This document shows positions 9,087 to 16,674 of a stretch of 64,000 bases of DNA, one piece after another. The stretch comes from Acidimicrobiaceae bacterium (GTDB lineage Bacteria; Actinomycetota; Acidimicrobiia; Acidimicrobiales; Aldehydirespiratoraceae): positions 158,900 through 222,899 of the forward strand of contig VXTM01000004.1 of the NCBI GenBank assembly GCA_009837445.1, written 5' to 3'. A program made the position numbers and the translations under genes. Each line of letters starts with the position of its first letter. Position 1 is the first letter of the stretch. Under the pieces are notes generated by a model. It was not told the DNA's origin, did not search any database, and was given only the letters and a program-made list of their open reading frames with translations.

Positions 9087-9865
9087 AGGAACTGGCCGGC
9101 CGCGACCTTGGAACGCGCGTCGTCGACTTCTCAGCGGACGACGCCATCCTGTACGCGCTGGCGGTGGGCGCCTCCGCCTCACAACTCGATCTGGTCTACG
9201 AGCAGGACCTGCGAGTACTCCCCACCTATGGCTGCGCCCTGGGCCTGTGGGCGGTGGAGGCAGCCGGCGAACTCGGTGCCTACGACCGCACCAGGTCGCT
9301 GCATGTAGGCCAGAGCCTGACGGTACACGAGCCCCTGAAGCCTGAACCGTTCGAGACCCACGGCTGCATCCGGTCCGCCTTCGACAAGGGCAGGCTCACG
9401 ATCGTGGAGATAGACGTGGCCGCTCCCAGCTTCGAGGCCGCCTACACGATCCTGCTGCCGGGCGTCGGAGGCTGGGGCGGAGAACCACCACCTCCGTCCG
9501 AGCGGCCCGAGCCGCTCGTCCCGAACTGGACCGGGACGGTGGATATCGGACCCGACGCCGCCACCCTCTACCGGCTGACCGGCGACAAGCATCCTGTCCA
9601 CATCGATCCGTCGGCCGCGGCCGCCATGGGACTGGAAAGGCCCATCCTGCACGGACTGGCGACGATGGGCACCACAGCCCGGATGCTCGCGGCGGCCGTG
9701 GGCGCCCATCCAGCTGACCTGTCCGCCGCTCAGGTGCGCTTCTCCAATCCCGTCTACCCGGGTTGCGAGCTTCAGATCGGAGCCCAGACCGGGAGGAACA
9801 CGGCGCGTGCCGAGGCATCAGTCGAGAACCTCACCGTCATGTCTGGAACGTTCACGTTCCAATAA
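9077..9865 (+). CDS. MaoC-like double hot-dog (R)-enoyl-CoA hydratase
   Basis: 262 residues with an N-terminal FAS1-like dehydratase half and a C-terminal MaoC half. The hydratase-2 motif YRLTGDKHPVHIDPSAA carries the Asp/His catalytic pair. This two-hot-dog layout matches peroxisomal-type hydratase 2, which adds water to trans-2-enoyl-CoA to give (R)-3-hydroxyacyl-CoA. ATG 9077 lies 10 bp inside the crotonase gene. It is the last gene of the operon. With the SDR at 6177 it could complete an (R)-specific beta-oxidation half-cycle. Confidence 0.87.
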   Translation: MQLKELAGRDLGTRVVDFSADDAILYALAVGASASQLDLVYEQDLRVLPTYGCALGLWAVEAAGELGAYDRTRSLHVGQSLTVHEPLKPEPFETHGCIRSAFDKGRLTIVEIDVAAPSFEAAYTILLPGVGGWGGEPPPPSERPEPLVPNWTGTVDIGPDAATLYRLTGDKHPVHIDPSAAAAMGLERPILHGLATMGTTARMLAAAVGAHPADLSAAQVRFSNPVYPGCELQIGAQTGRNTARAEASVENLTVMSGTFTFQ

Positions 9866-9903
9866 TCCCAGGCACTACCGGCGTCCTCGGCTAGAACGCT
9901 GTG

Positions 9904-10587
9904 ATGCAGTCACACTTCAGCCATGAGCTGTTCGAGTTCCTGCTCGAGTTGCGGGCCAACAACAACCGCGAGTGGTTCGGTGCGAACAAGGGGCGCTACG
10001 AGCAGCACCTCAAGGACCCGCTGCTGGCGTTCATCGAGGACTTCGAGCCCTACCTGCACTCGATCAGCGAGCACTTCGTGGCCGACGCCCGGGCCAACGG
10101 CGGCTCCATGTTCCGGATCTACCGCGACGTGCGCTTCTCCAAGGACAAGACGCCCTACAAGACCCAGGCCGCGGTCCAGTTCCGCCACCAGGCCGGCAAG
10201 TCGGTCCACGCGCCGGGCTTCTACCTGCACCTGGCCCCCGGCGAGGTCTTCGCCGGCGTCGGCCTGTGGCGGCCCGACACCGCCGCACTGGGGCGGATCC
10301 GCGAGCGCATCGTCACCGATCAGGCCGGCTGGGAGGCGGCGGTCGGAGAGCCCGACTTCGCCGAGGAGTTCGCCCTGGAGGGCGACTCGCTGAAGCGCCC
10401 GCCCAAGGGGTTCGACCCCGACCACACGCGCATCGAGGACCTCAAACGCAAGGACCACGTGGCCACCTGCGTCTTCGACGAGGAGGAGATCACCCAGCCG
10501 GGGTTCATCGACTACTTCGCCGACGCCTGCCGCACCGCCTCGCCCTACATGGAGTTCCTGACCCACGCCGTGGGCCTGCCCTACTGA
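9904..10587 (+). CDS. DUF2461 (TIGR02453) family protein
   Basis: About 227 residues. The start region FLLELRANNNREWFGANKGRYE and the element RIYRDVRFSKDKTPYKT are the hallmark of the DUF2461/TIGR02453 family, whose function is unknown. TAGAAC at 9892-9897 lies 6 nt before ATG 9904, which fits a leaderless transcript and favours this ATG over the GTG three bases upstream. It is monocistronic and converges with the decarboxylase gene across a palindrome that contains both stop codons. Confidence 0.88.
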   Translation: MQSHFSHELFEFLLELRANNNREWFGANKGRYEQHLKDPLLAFIEDFEPYLHSISEHFVADARANGGSMFRIYRDVRFSKDKTPYKTQAAVQFRHQAGKSVHAPGFYLHLAPGEVFAGVGLWRPDTAALGRIRERIVTDQAGWEAAVGEPDFAEEFALEGDSLKRPPKGFDPDHTRIEDLKRKDHVATCVFDEEEITQPGFIDYFADACRTASPYMEFLTHAVGLPY

Positions 10588-10627
10588 TCGTCGGCCCCCG
10601 GGCGGGCGCCGCATGGGGCGGCGATCA
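10585..10627. terminator. Bidirectional hairpin between convergent genes
   Basis: The arms TGATCGTCGGCCCC and GGGGCGGCGATCA pair with one G-T wobble and one bulged G around a 16-nt loop. The outer bases are the TGA stop codons of both convergent genes. It has no T-tract, as is common in high-GC actinobacteria. It probably ends transcription, or blocks read-through, in both directions. Confidence 0.5.
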
Positions 10628-12046
10628 GTCAGTACCGGTGGTCGATGAAGAGCCGGTGGCCTCCGCGGCGTACCGCTCGACCGCTTGAAGCGTCTCGCGC
10701 ACGTCGTCCCAGGTCGAGTTGTGGTTGATGATGCACAGCCGCAGGACGAATTGCCCGTTGACCATCGTGGACGTCAGGAAGGCGCGCTCGCCCCAGAGGA
10801 TCCGCGCCAGCGCCTCGCGGTTGACATCGGTGAGGGCATCCTCGCTGAGGTCGCCGGGGTTGATGCGGAAGCACACGATGCTCAGCGACGCTGACACCAG
10901 CTCCAGCGTGCTGCTGTCTCGCACGTACTCCGCGGCCCGCTCCGCTAGGTCGAGCCCGTTGTCGATGGCGGCGCGGAACGCCGCCATCCCGAAAGCCTGG
11001 ATCGACATCCAGACCTTCAACGCACGGAAGCTGCGGCTCAGTTGGATGCCCCGGTCCGCCGGATTGGCGTGCCTGGTACCCCAGACCGCATCCTGCAACA
11101 CGTCGTGCCCGATCGAGAAGGCGTGTTCGAGGGTGCCGGCGTCGCGCACGAGGATGCAGCCGGCCTCGTACGGTTGGAACAGCCACTTGTGCGGGTCGAT
11201 GTTGAGCGAGTCCGCCCGCTCGATGCCCTCGAGCGCCACCGCGCCCCGCGGCGCCAGCACGGCGAATCCGCCGTAGGCCGCATCGATGTGGAACCACACC
11301 CCCTCGGCTGCGCAGACCTCCGCCAGCTCCGGCAGCGGATCGACGGCGCCAGCAGCCGCCGTGCCCGCGTTCGCGCACACGACCGTCGGAGTGCATCCCT
11401 CGGACCGGTCCGCGATGATCGCAGCCGAGACCGCGCCGGGATCGATCCGGCCCGCGGCGTCGGTCGGGAGCACCCGAATCCGATCGGGCGCGATGCCCAC
11501 GATTCGGGCGGCCCGGATCTGCGCGCTGTGGCTCTGATCGCTCATGTAGGCCACCGGACGGTCCGGATTGCCAGCCGCCTCGCGTGCCGCCACGAACGCA
11601 TGCAGCGCGGCCGCCGACCCGCCGCTGGTCATCAGCCCGCCCGCGCCCTCGGGTAGCCCGAACCACGATTGGAACCAGCCGACGACGACTTCCTCGAGCT
11701 GGCTGGGGCCGCTCGCCACGATCCAGGACGCTACGTTCACGTTGAATCCCGACACCATGAAGTCGGCCAGAACACCCGGCCACGTCGGGCACGTCGGCAC
11801 GAAACCGAACGATCGCGGATGATCGAGTCGCAGAGTGTTGGTCAGCACGTCCTGCACTGCCCGGTCGATCACATCGAGCGCCGGCCGGCCGGTCTCCGGC
11901 GGGTCCTCGTCCAGCCGTTGGGCCAGAGCGTCCTTGAAGTCTCCCTCCCAAGCCCGACCGCTCCTCAGACCCTCGACGCGCCCCACCAGAATGTCCGTCA
12001 CATGGTGCGCCAGCTCACGCATCTCCTCCGGTGCCATTTGCAACAT
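10625..12046 (-). CDS. PLP-dependent group II amino-acid decarboxylase
   Basis: 473 residues. The cofactor lysine lies in SLNIDPHKWLFQP; HIDAAYGG holds the Asp that contacts the pyridine ring, and TSGGSAAALHAF is the phosphate/ring region. This is the aromatic-L-amino-acid/glutamate decarboxylase fold, acting in the cytoplasm to make an amine and CO2. The ORF track begins at TTG 12076. I prefer ATG 12046, which has GGAAGGGG about 7 nt upstream. Which amino acid is used cannot be told. It stands alone between two convergent or divergent single genes. Confidence 0.88.
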   Translation of the reverse strand: MLQMAPEEMRELAHHVTDILVGRVEGLRSGRAWEGDFKDALAQRLDEDPPETGRPALDVIDRAVQDVLTNTLRLDHPRSFGFVPTCPTWPGVLADFMVSGFNVNVASWIVASGPSQLEEVVVGWFQSWFGLPEGAGGLMTSGGSAAALHAFVAAREAAGNPDRPVAYMSDQSHSAQIRAARIVGIAPDRIRVLPTDAAGRIDPGAVSAAIIADRSEGCTPTVVCANAGTAAAGAVDPLPELAEVCAAEGVWFHIDAAYGGFAVLAPRGAVALEGIERADSLNIDPHKWLFQPYEAGCILVRDAGTLEHAFSIGHDVLQDAVWGTRHANPADRGIQLSRSFRALKVWMSIQAFGMAAFRAAIDNGLDLAERAAEYVRDSSTLELVSASLSIVCFRINPGDLSEDALTDVNREALARILWGERAFLTSTMVNGQFVLRLCIINHNSTWDDVRETLQAVERYAAEATGSSSTTGTD

Positions 12047-12168
12047 CGTGTGTCCCCTTCCGACGCCCTTGTCCAAATCTAGTTTGAAGCACCATTCCGG
12101 GGCGACGAACCAGCGCTGAACTCGCTCAGGGCGTGGTTGCGTCCGCTCGGGGAGCTACGGTCCCGGCG

Positions 12169-12729
12169 GTGGCGAGGGCTGACTATGTGGCGCTGCTGCG
12201 GGGGATCAATGTGGGCGGCAAGAACATCGTGCGCATGGCCGACCTGCGCGCCGCCTTCAAGGACGCTGGGTACGAAGCGGTCAGCACCTACATCCAGTCC
12301 GGCAACGTGCTCTTCGAATCCGACAGGCCGCGGGCCTCGTTGGAGCGCCGCATCGAGACGATGCTGGAGGGCGCCTTCGGGCTGTCGCTCGTCGTGGTAG
12401 TGCGCTCACACCGGCAACTCCGCAACGTCGTCGACCGGGCACCGGACTCCTTCGGCGCGAAGCCGGACACCTATCACTCCGATGTGATCTTCCTGAAGGC
12501 GCCGCTGTCTAGCAGCCAGGCCCTGCAGGCCGTCGACCTGCGAGAAGGCGTCGACCAAGCCTGGCCCGGCACCGGGGTGCTCTACTTCGCCCGTCTCAGC
12601 GAGCGGCTGTCGCAGAGCCGGCTGAGCCGGATCACCGGCACCAAGCAGTACCAGAACATGACCATCCGCAACTGGAACACAACCACCAAGCTGCTGAATC
12701 TCCTCAACAAGCGGGGCGTTAGCGATTGA
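12169..12729 (+). CDS. DUF1697 family protein
   Basis: About 186 residues from GTG 12169. YVALLRGINVGG, MADLRAAFKDAGY and STYIQSGNVLFES form the well-known DUF1697 start; the C-terminus MTIRNWNTTTKLLNLL is also conserved. Function is unknown. The ORF-track GTG at 12133 would add a poorly conserved extension. A strongly shortened second copy of this gene lies at 13203-13271, on the far side of a small gene pair. Confidence 0.85.
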   Translation: MARADYVALLRGINVGGKNIVRMADLRAAFKDAGYEAVSTYIQSGNVLFESDRPRASLERRIETMLEGAFGLSLVVVVRSHRQLRNVVDRAPDSFGAKPDTYHSDVIFLKAPLSSSQALQAVDLREGVDQAWPGTGVLYFARLSERLSQSRLSRITGTKQYQNMTIRNWNTTTKLLNLLNKRGVSD

Positions 12730-12733
12730 GCGG

Positions 12734-12775
12734 CTGGTGGTCCGATATGGACCACCAGTGGTACAGTATGGGCCA
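12734..12775 (+). promoter_or_regulatory. Tandem palindromic operators over a leaderless promoter
   Basis: The perfect 10-bp arms CTGGTGGTCC / GGACCACCAG surround GATAT at 12734-12758. A second related copy starts 21 bp later: GGTCCGATATGGACCA versus GGTACAGTATGGGCCA, 12 of 16 identical. 21 bp is two helical turns, so both copies face the same side of the helix. TACAGT at 12762-12767 is a -10 box 8 nt before ATG 12776, so the first copy covers the -35 region and the second the -10 and transcription start. This is the layout of a repressor site for the gene pair that follows. The palindrome could alternatively end the DUF1697 transcript, but no T-tract follows. Confidence 0.55.
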
Positions 12776-12937
12776 ATGGTTGGCGTTGAGTTGGAGCGGA
12801 TCGAAGCACTGGAGCTGCTGGGGATGGTCGTCGCCCATCTCAATGCCGCAGAGGCGGCCGGCGATTTGTCGCCGCGAGTCGCGACGCTCCTGGGCATACG
12901 CGACAAGTTGGCAACCGGTCTGAGGGAGGAGAGATGA
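12776..12937 (+). CDS. Small protein of unknown function (53 aa), upstream of an HTH gene
   Basis: ATG 12776 gives 53 residues, predicted mainly helical (VELERIEALELLGMVVAHL). The ORF track starts 13 codons earlier inside the operator. The gene ends in an ATGA overlap with the HTH gene, so the pair is co-translated. I do not recognise the family. A two-gene layout with a small first protein, a DNA-binding second protein and a tandem operator resembles toxin-antitoxin or small regulator modules, but no toxin fold is visible. Confidence 0.55.
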   Translation: MVGVELERIEALELLGMVVAHLNAAEAAGDLSPRVATLLGIRDKLATGLREER

Positions 12938-13194
12938 GCTACACCGAAGCTGAAGTGTCCGCCGCGATCGCGAGAATGGACAAGTACCGGTCCGGGCTCG
13001 ACTATGAGGTCAGCACTGCACTCGCCGTGGTCGGCCTGAGTGCGGAGCGAGCTGACAGGGAGATCGCGATCCGCGACGACATGATTCGCACCGCCCATCG
13101 CGCCGGCGCTTCGCTGCGACAGATCGCCGAGGCATCCGGACTGGGTCGAAAGACCGTCACTGCGATCGTCGAAGCGGATTCTCTCCGAGCGTGA
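12934..13194 (+). CDS. Small helix-turn-helix protein (86 aa)
   Basis: The C-terminal third (RAGASLRQIAEASGLGRKTV) is a helix-turn-helix of the kind found in many short actinobacterial DNA-binding proteins. The N-terminal half is helical and charged and may dimerise. It overlaps the 53-residue gene by ATGA. It is the obvious candidate to bind the tandem palindromes upstream of the pair. No partner or target outside the locus can be inferred. Confidence 0.65.
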   Translation: MSYTEAEVSAAIARMDKYRSGLDYEVSTALAVVGLSAERADREIAIRDDMIRTAHRAGASLRQIAEASGLGRKTVTAIVEADSLRA

Positions 13195-13202
13195 TACCGA
13201 CC

Positions 13203-13271
13203 CATGTCGCGCTGCTGCGGGGATCAAATGTGGGTGGCCTGCTGAACCTCCTCGACGAGCGGGGGCGCTGA
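13203..13271 (+). pseudogene. Remnant of a second DUF1697 gene with an internal deletion
   Basis: In one frame the codons read VALLRGSNVGG then directly LLNLLDERGR and stop. The first part matches residues ~6-16 of the intact gene at 12169 (VALLRGINVGG); the second matches its C-terminus (LLNLLNKRG). About 450 bp between these parts is missing. Two compensating single-base indels (one g lost, one a gained) sit next to the Ile-to-Ser change. It has no start or SD site of its own and cannot make a working protein. Confidence 0.7.
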
Positions 13272-13368
13272 TCGGCAGAGCCGGACATTCCCGGACATGT
13301 CATCGGCACCGGGTGTTGATGTCCTTTCTTGTCCGACATGGTGACCGTGGAGCGGGCACACTGCGAGC

Positions 13369-14877
13369 GTGCAGTTCGGTCCTATGCAAGTCGAGGCGGT
13401 GGCCACCACCGGCATCTACTGCCGGGCCGAGTGCTCGGCGACACCGCTGGCACACAACACCGCTCGATATCCCAGCTCGGTCGCGGCTGAAGCTGCCGGC
13501 TACCGGCCATGCCTGCGGTGCCGGCCCGAACGCAGGGCCGGATCGCTAACGGGCCTCGACGTTCCCGAACCCGTGGCGGCCGCGCTGCTGCGAATCACCG
13601 ACGGCTATCTCGACGACCACGACGAGCAAGCACTGGCCGCCCACGTGGGCTACAGCGCCCGGCACCTGCGACGCCTCTTCGAGTTGCACATCGGCGCGAC
13701 ACCGAGCACCATCGCACGGTCCCGGCGCGCCCACTTCGCCCGCCGGTTGATCGACGAGACGGACCTGCCGTTCGACACGATCGCTCGAGCCGCCGGACTC
13801 GGCGGGCCGAGGCAGCTGCACCGCGCCATGACCTCCATCTTCAGGTTCACGCCCAGCCAACTGCGCTCAAAGCGGCGACGGGGCCAGCGGCCCGGCATCG
13901 ACGGCGGCCTCGTGCTGTCGGTTCCCTACATGGCGCCCTTTGACTTCACCACCTTCCTGGCTCACCACGCTCCGCGTGCGATCCCCGGCGTGGAGTCCGT
14001 CAACGGCATCTACGCGCGCACCATCAGCGTGTGCGGTCACCCCGGCATCGCCGAGGTGGCCGACGCAGCCGATGGCGAGCATCTGCGGCTGCGACTGCAC
14101 CTGCCGACCTACGACTCGATCATCGACGACGTGCACCGCGCCCGCGCCCTGCTGGGCACAGACGCGGACCCGGACCGCCCGGCTGTGCTGAACGACGACC
14201 CCGTTATCGGACCGTTGATGCAGGCCGCACCCGGGTTGCGTGTGCCGAGAGCATGGGACCGGTTCGAGACCGTCATCAGGATCGTGGCCGGTCAACAGGT
14301 CTCGGTGGCCGCGGCATCAACGCTGTGCGGTCGCGTCGCTCAGCGTTTCGGCACTCCCCTCAATGCCGTCAACGAGACCGCCGCCGGAACGGCACGCCAC
14401 CGAGCTTCGCGACCGCCGCACCAGACATCGCTGGGCACCGGCTTGACGCATCTGTTCCCCAGTGCGGCTGCGCTTGCCGACGCAGGAGCCCGCGGCCTCG
14501 AGGGACTCGGGTTCACACAATCCAGGATCTACACGATCATCGGGATCGCAAGGGCGGTGTCGTGCGGCGAACTCGAACTGGAGGCCACCGGCAGCCTCGA
14601 CGACACCATGACGCAGCTGTGCGAATTCGAAGGAATCGGTCCGTGGAGCGCTCATCTCATCGCCATGAGGGTCTTCGGCCACGACGACGCCTTCCCGGCC
14701 TCCGATCTGGGGCTGCGACGCGCCGTCGAGCACCTCACCGGGCAGCCGTGCAGCACCCGTGAACTACAGGCACGGGCCGAGTCTTGGCGGCCGTATCGAT
14801 CCTGGGCCGCGCAGCACCTCTGGCACGCTGCTGCAGTCTCGACCGACGTGTCGACCCGAAAGAGAGGCAATCCATGA
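13369..14877 (+). CDS. Ada-AlkA fusion: methylphosphotriester-sensing regulator and 3-methyladenine DNA glycosylase
   Basis: 502 residues with three modules. The N-terminal Ada zinc domain has Cys18 and Cys22 (GIYCRAEC) and Cys48 and Cys51 (RPCLRC); Cys18 corresponds to the methyl-accepting Cys of E. coli Ada. An AraC-type helix-turn-helix spans ~75-165. The C-terminal AlkA part has a helix-hairpin-helix (FEGIGPWSAHLIAMR) and the catalytic Asp in FPASDLGLRRA. It senses methylated phosphates, activates transcription, and excises alkylated bases. The Ogt domain of E. coli Ada is absent here and encoded by the next gene, which overlaps by ATGA. GTG 13369 or ATG 13384 may be the start. Confidence 0.9.
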   Translation: MQFGPMQVEAVATTGIYCRAECSATPLAHNTARYPSSVAAEAAGYRPCLRCRPERRAGSLTGLDVPEPVAAALLRITDGYLDDHDEQALAAHVGYSARHLRRLFELHIGATPSTIARSRRAHFARRLIDETDLPFDTIARAAGLGGPRQLHRAMTSIFRFTPSQLRSKRRRGQRPGIDGGLVLSVPYMAPFDFTTFLAHHAPRAIPGVESVNGIYARTISVCGHPGIAEVADAADGEHLRLRLHLPTYDSIIDDVHRARALLGTDADPDRPAVLNDDPVIGPLMQAAPGLRVPRAWDRFETVIRIVAGQQVSVAAASTLCGRVAQRFGTPLNAVNETAAGTARHRASRPPHQTSLGTGLTHLFPSAAALADAGARGLEGLGFTQSRIYTIIGIARAVSCGELELEATGSLDDTMTQLCEFEGIGPWSAHLIAMRVFGHDDAFPASDLGLRRAVEHLTGQPCSTRELQARAESWRPYRSWAAQHLWHAAAVSTDVSTRKRGNP

Positions 14878-15377
14878 GCCCCCACAACAACGACACGCAC
14901 TGGCATGTCACCATCGACAGCCCGATCGGGCCGCTCGGGCTCGTGGCCACCGACCAGGGGCTGCGCGCCGTGAGCTGGAGGGGTGAGCAGACCTCGGTCA
15001 AGCTGCCCACCGACATGCTCGACGGCTCAGACCACCCGGTCCTCACCCGAGCGGCCGAGCAGATCGCTGAGTACTTCGGCGGTGACCGCAGCAGTTTCGA
15101 CCTGCCCCTCGATCTGCGCGGCACAGACTTCCAGGTGGCCGCCTGGCGGGCCCTCGGCGACATTCCCTACGGGACCACCCGCAGCTACGGCGAACAGGCC
15201 GCGCTGATCGGTCGACCCAAGGCGGTGCGCGCCATAGGGCAGGCCAACGGCCGCAACCCCGTGCCGATCGTGCTCCCGTGCCACCGTGTGATCGGATCCG
15301 ACGGTTCGCTCGTCGGGTTCGGCGGCGGGCTGGACACCAAGACGCTCCTGCTGCAACACGAGGGGGCCCTAACGTAG
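14874..15377 (+). CDS. ogt: O6-methylguanine-DNA methyltransferase
   Basis: 167 residues, the normal length. The active site LPCHRVIGSDG holds the methyl-acceptor cysteine, and RAIGQANGRNPVPIV precedes it. It repairs O6-methylguanine by irreversible transfer of the methyl group to itself. The ATGA overlap with the Ada-AlkA gene gives translational coupling, so the pair together form the adaptive response to alkylation. It supplies the domain missing from the upstream fusion. Confidence 0.95.
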   Translation: MSPHNNDTHWHVTIDSPIGPLGLVATDQGLRAVSWRGEQTSVKLPTDMLDGSDHPVLTRAAEQIAEYFGGDRSSFDLPLDLRGTDFQVAAWRALGDIPYGTTRSYGEQAALIGRPKAVRAIGQANGRNPVPIVLPCHRVIGSDGSLVGFGGGLDTKTLLLQHEGALT

Positions 15378-15431
15378 AAGCACCAATAGCAACATGAGTT
15401 CTTGACGCCGCCGAGGAAGGAGAGCAACGCG

Positions 15432-16667
15432 ATGCCGGCTGACTTTGATCCTTCGGTGTTCACCGGGACGATGTTCAACCGGCGGACGGCGCAGCTGAAC
15501 CATGCCGCGAGGTGGGTCGCGTGGGACCAGTACCACTTGCCGGAGGTGTTCGTCGGGCTCGAGGTCGAGTTGGGCGCGATCCACGACGGAGTCATGGTCG
15601 AGGACAAGTCGCCTATGACGAAGTACTGCTTCTCGGGGCCCGGGGCAGCGGACTTCCTGGACTATCTGTTGCCGAGGGACGTCTCCAAGATCGAGGTGAA
15701 CCAGCTCTACTACACCCCGTGGTGTGACCACGACGGGAAGCTGATCGACGAACACCCGGTCTTCCGGCTCGATGACGGGAGCTATGTCAACAGCGGCAAC
15801 CCGATGACGCTGTGGTTCGAGCAGCACCGCGGCCGGTTCGACGTCGAGATCGAGGACATCTCCGCCAAGTTCGGGGTCCTGGCGATGCAAGGCCCTAAGT
15901 CACTAAAGGTCCTGGAGGCATTGATCCCCGGTGAGGACTGGCAGAGTCTTCGCTTCGCCCGGGGCCGCAGGGCACAGCTTCCCGGCGGGGCCGAGGTCTA
16001 TGTCTGGCGGGTGGGCTTCACCGGCCAGCCCGGCTTCGAGTTCTGGGTGCCTAAGGAAGTCGCGTTGGAGGTCTACGACGCGATCATTGCCGCGGGCGAG
16101 CCTCACGGCATCGTTCCGTGCGGGCACAACGCACAGAACATCGCCCGGGTCGAAGCGGGAATCCTCATGCCCGGCCTCGAGTACATGACAGCCGGACCCG
16201 ACGCTCTGGTCGCTGCCTACGAGAGCACCGACAGTGAGGCGCTGTCGTCGCCGCTCGAACTCAATCTCGGCCGGTTCGTCGACTTTGACAAGCCCGCCGA
16301 TTTCGTGGGCCGCCAGGCGCTGCTCGAAGAACACCAGCGGGGACCGGCGCGGACGTTGATGGGCCTGGAGGTCAACTGGAATGACATCGTCTCGCTCTAT
16401 GACAGGATCGGAGCCCCACCGGAGATCTCACGCCGGATCAGCTGGACCCGCTATCCGCTAAGGCACGAAGGCCACCACGTCGGGCACGCCAGCAGCGTCT
16501 GCTGGAGCCCCATGCTCCGAAAGATGATCGGTCTATGTCAGGTCAGGACCGACCTGGCCCACGCCGGCACCGCCCTGGCTATGGAATGGCACGCCGAGAG
16601 CGGATCGGGAGACGTCGGCGTCACCGTTGTCGACCTACCCTTCATCGAAGACAAACGCCGAGGTTGA
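15432..16667 (+). CDS. GcvT-family folate-dependent aminomethyl/demethylase-type enzyme
   Basis: 411 residues from ATG 15432, with AGGAAGGAG ~10 nt upstream. The GcvT fold is shown by the N-terminal FSGPGAADFLDYLL, the LIDEHPVFRL strand pair, LAMQGPKSLKVLEAL, the PGFEFWVPKEVALEVYDAI segment and the C-terminal barrel. Members transfer one-carbon units from methylated amines or sulfonium compounds to tetrahydrofolate (glycine cleavage T-protein, dimethylglycine or sarcosine domains, DMSP demethylase). It is not beside gcvH or gcvP, so a catabolic demethylase role is more likely than glycine cleavage. A methylated osmolyte substrate would fit the betaine importers elsewhere in the window, but that is inference. 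Confidence 0.8.
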   Translation: MPADFDPSVFTGTMFNRRTAQLNHAARWVAWDQYHLPEVFVGLEVELGAIHDGVMVEDKSPMTKYCFSGPGAADFLDYLLPRDVSKIEVNQLYYTPWCDHDGKLIDEHPVFRLDDGSYVNSGNPMTLWFEQHRGRFDVEIEDISAKFGVLAMQGPKSLKVLEALIPGEDWQSLRFARGRRAQLPGGAEVYVWRVGFTGQPGFEFWVPKEVALEVYDAIIAAGEPHGIVPCGHNAQNIARVEAGILMPGLEYMTAGPDALVAAYESTDSEALSSPLELNLGRFVDFDKPADFVGRQALLEEHQRGPARTLMGLEVNWNDIVSLYDRIGAPPEISRRISWTRYPLRHEGHHVGHASSVCWSPMLRKMIGLCQVRTDLAHAGTALAMEWHAESGSGDVGVTVVDLPFIEDKRRG

Positions 16668-16674
16668 GGCACCA

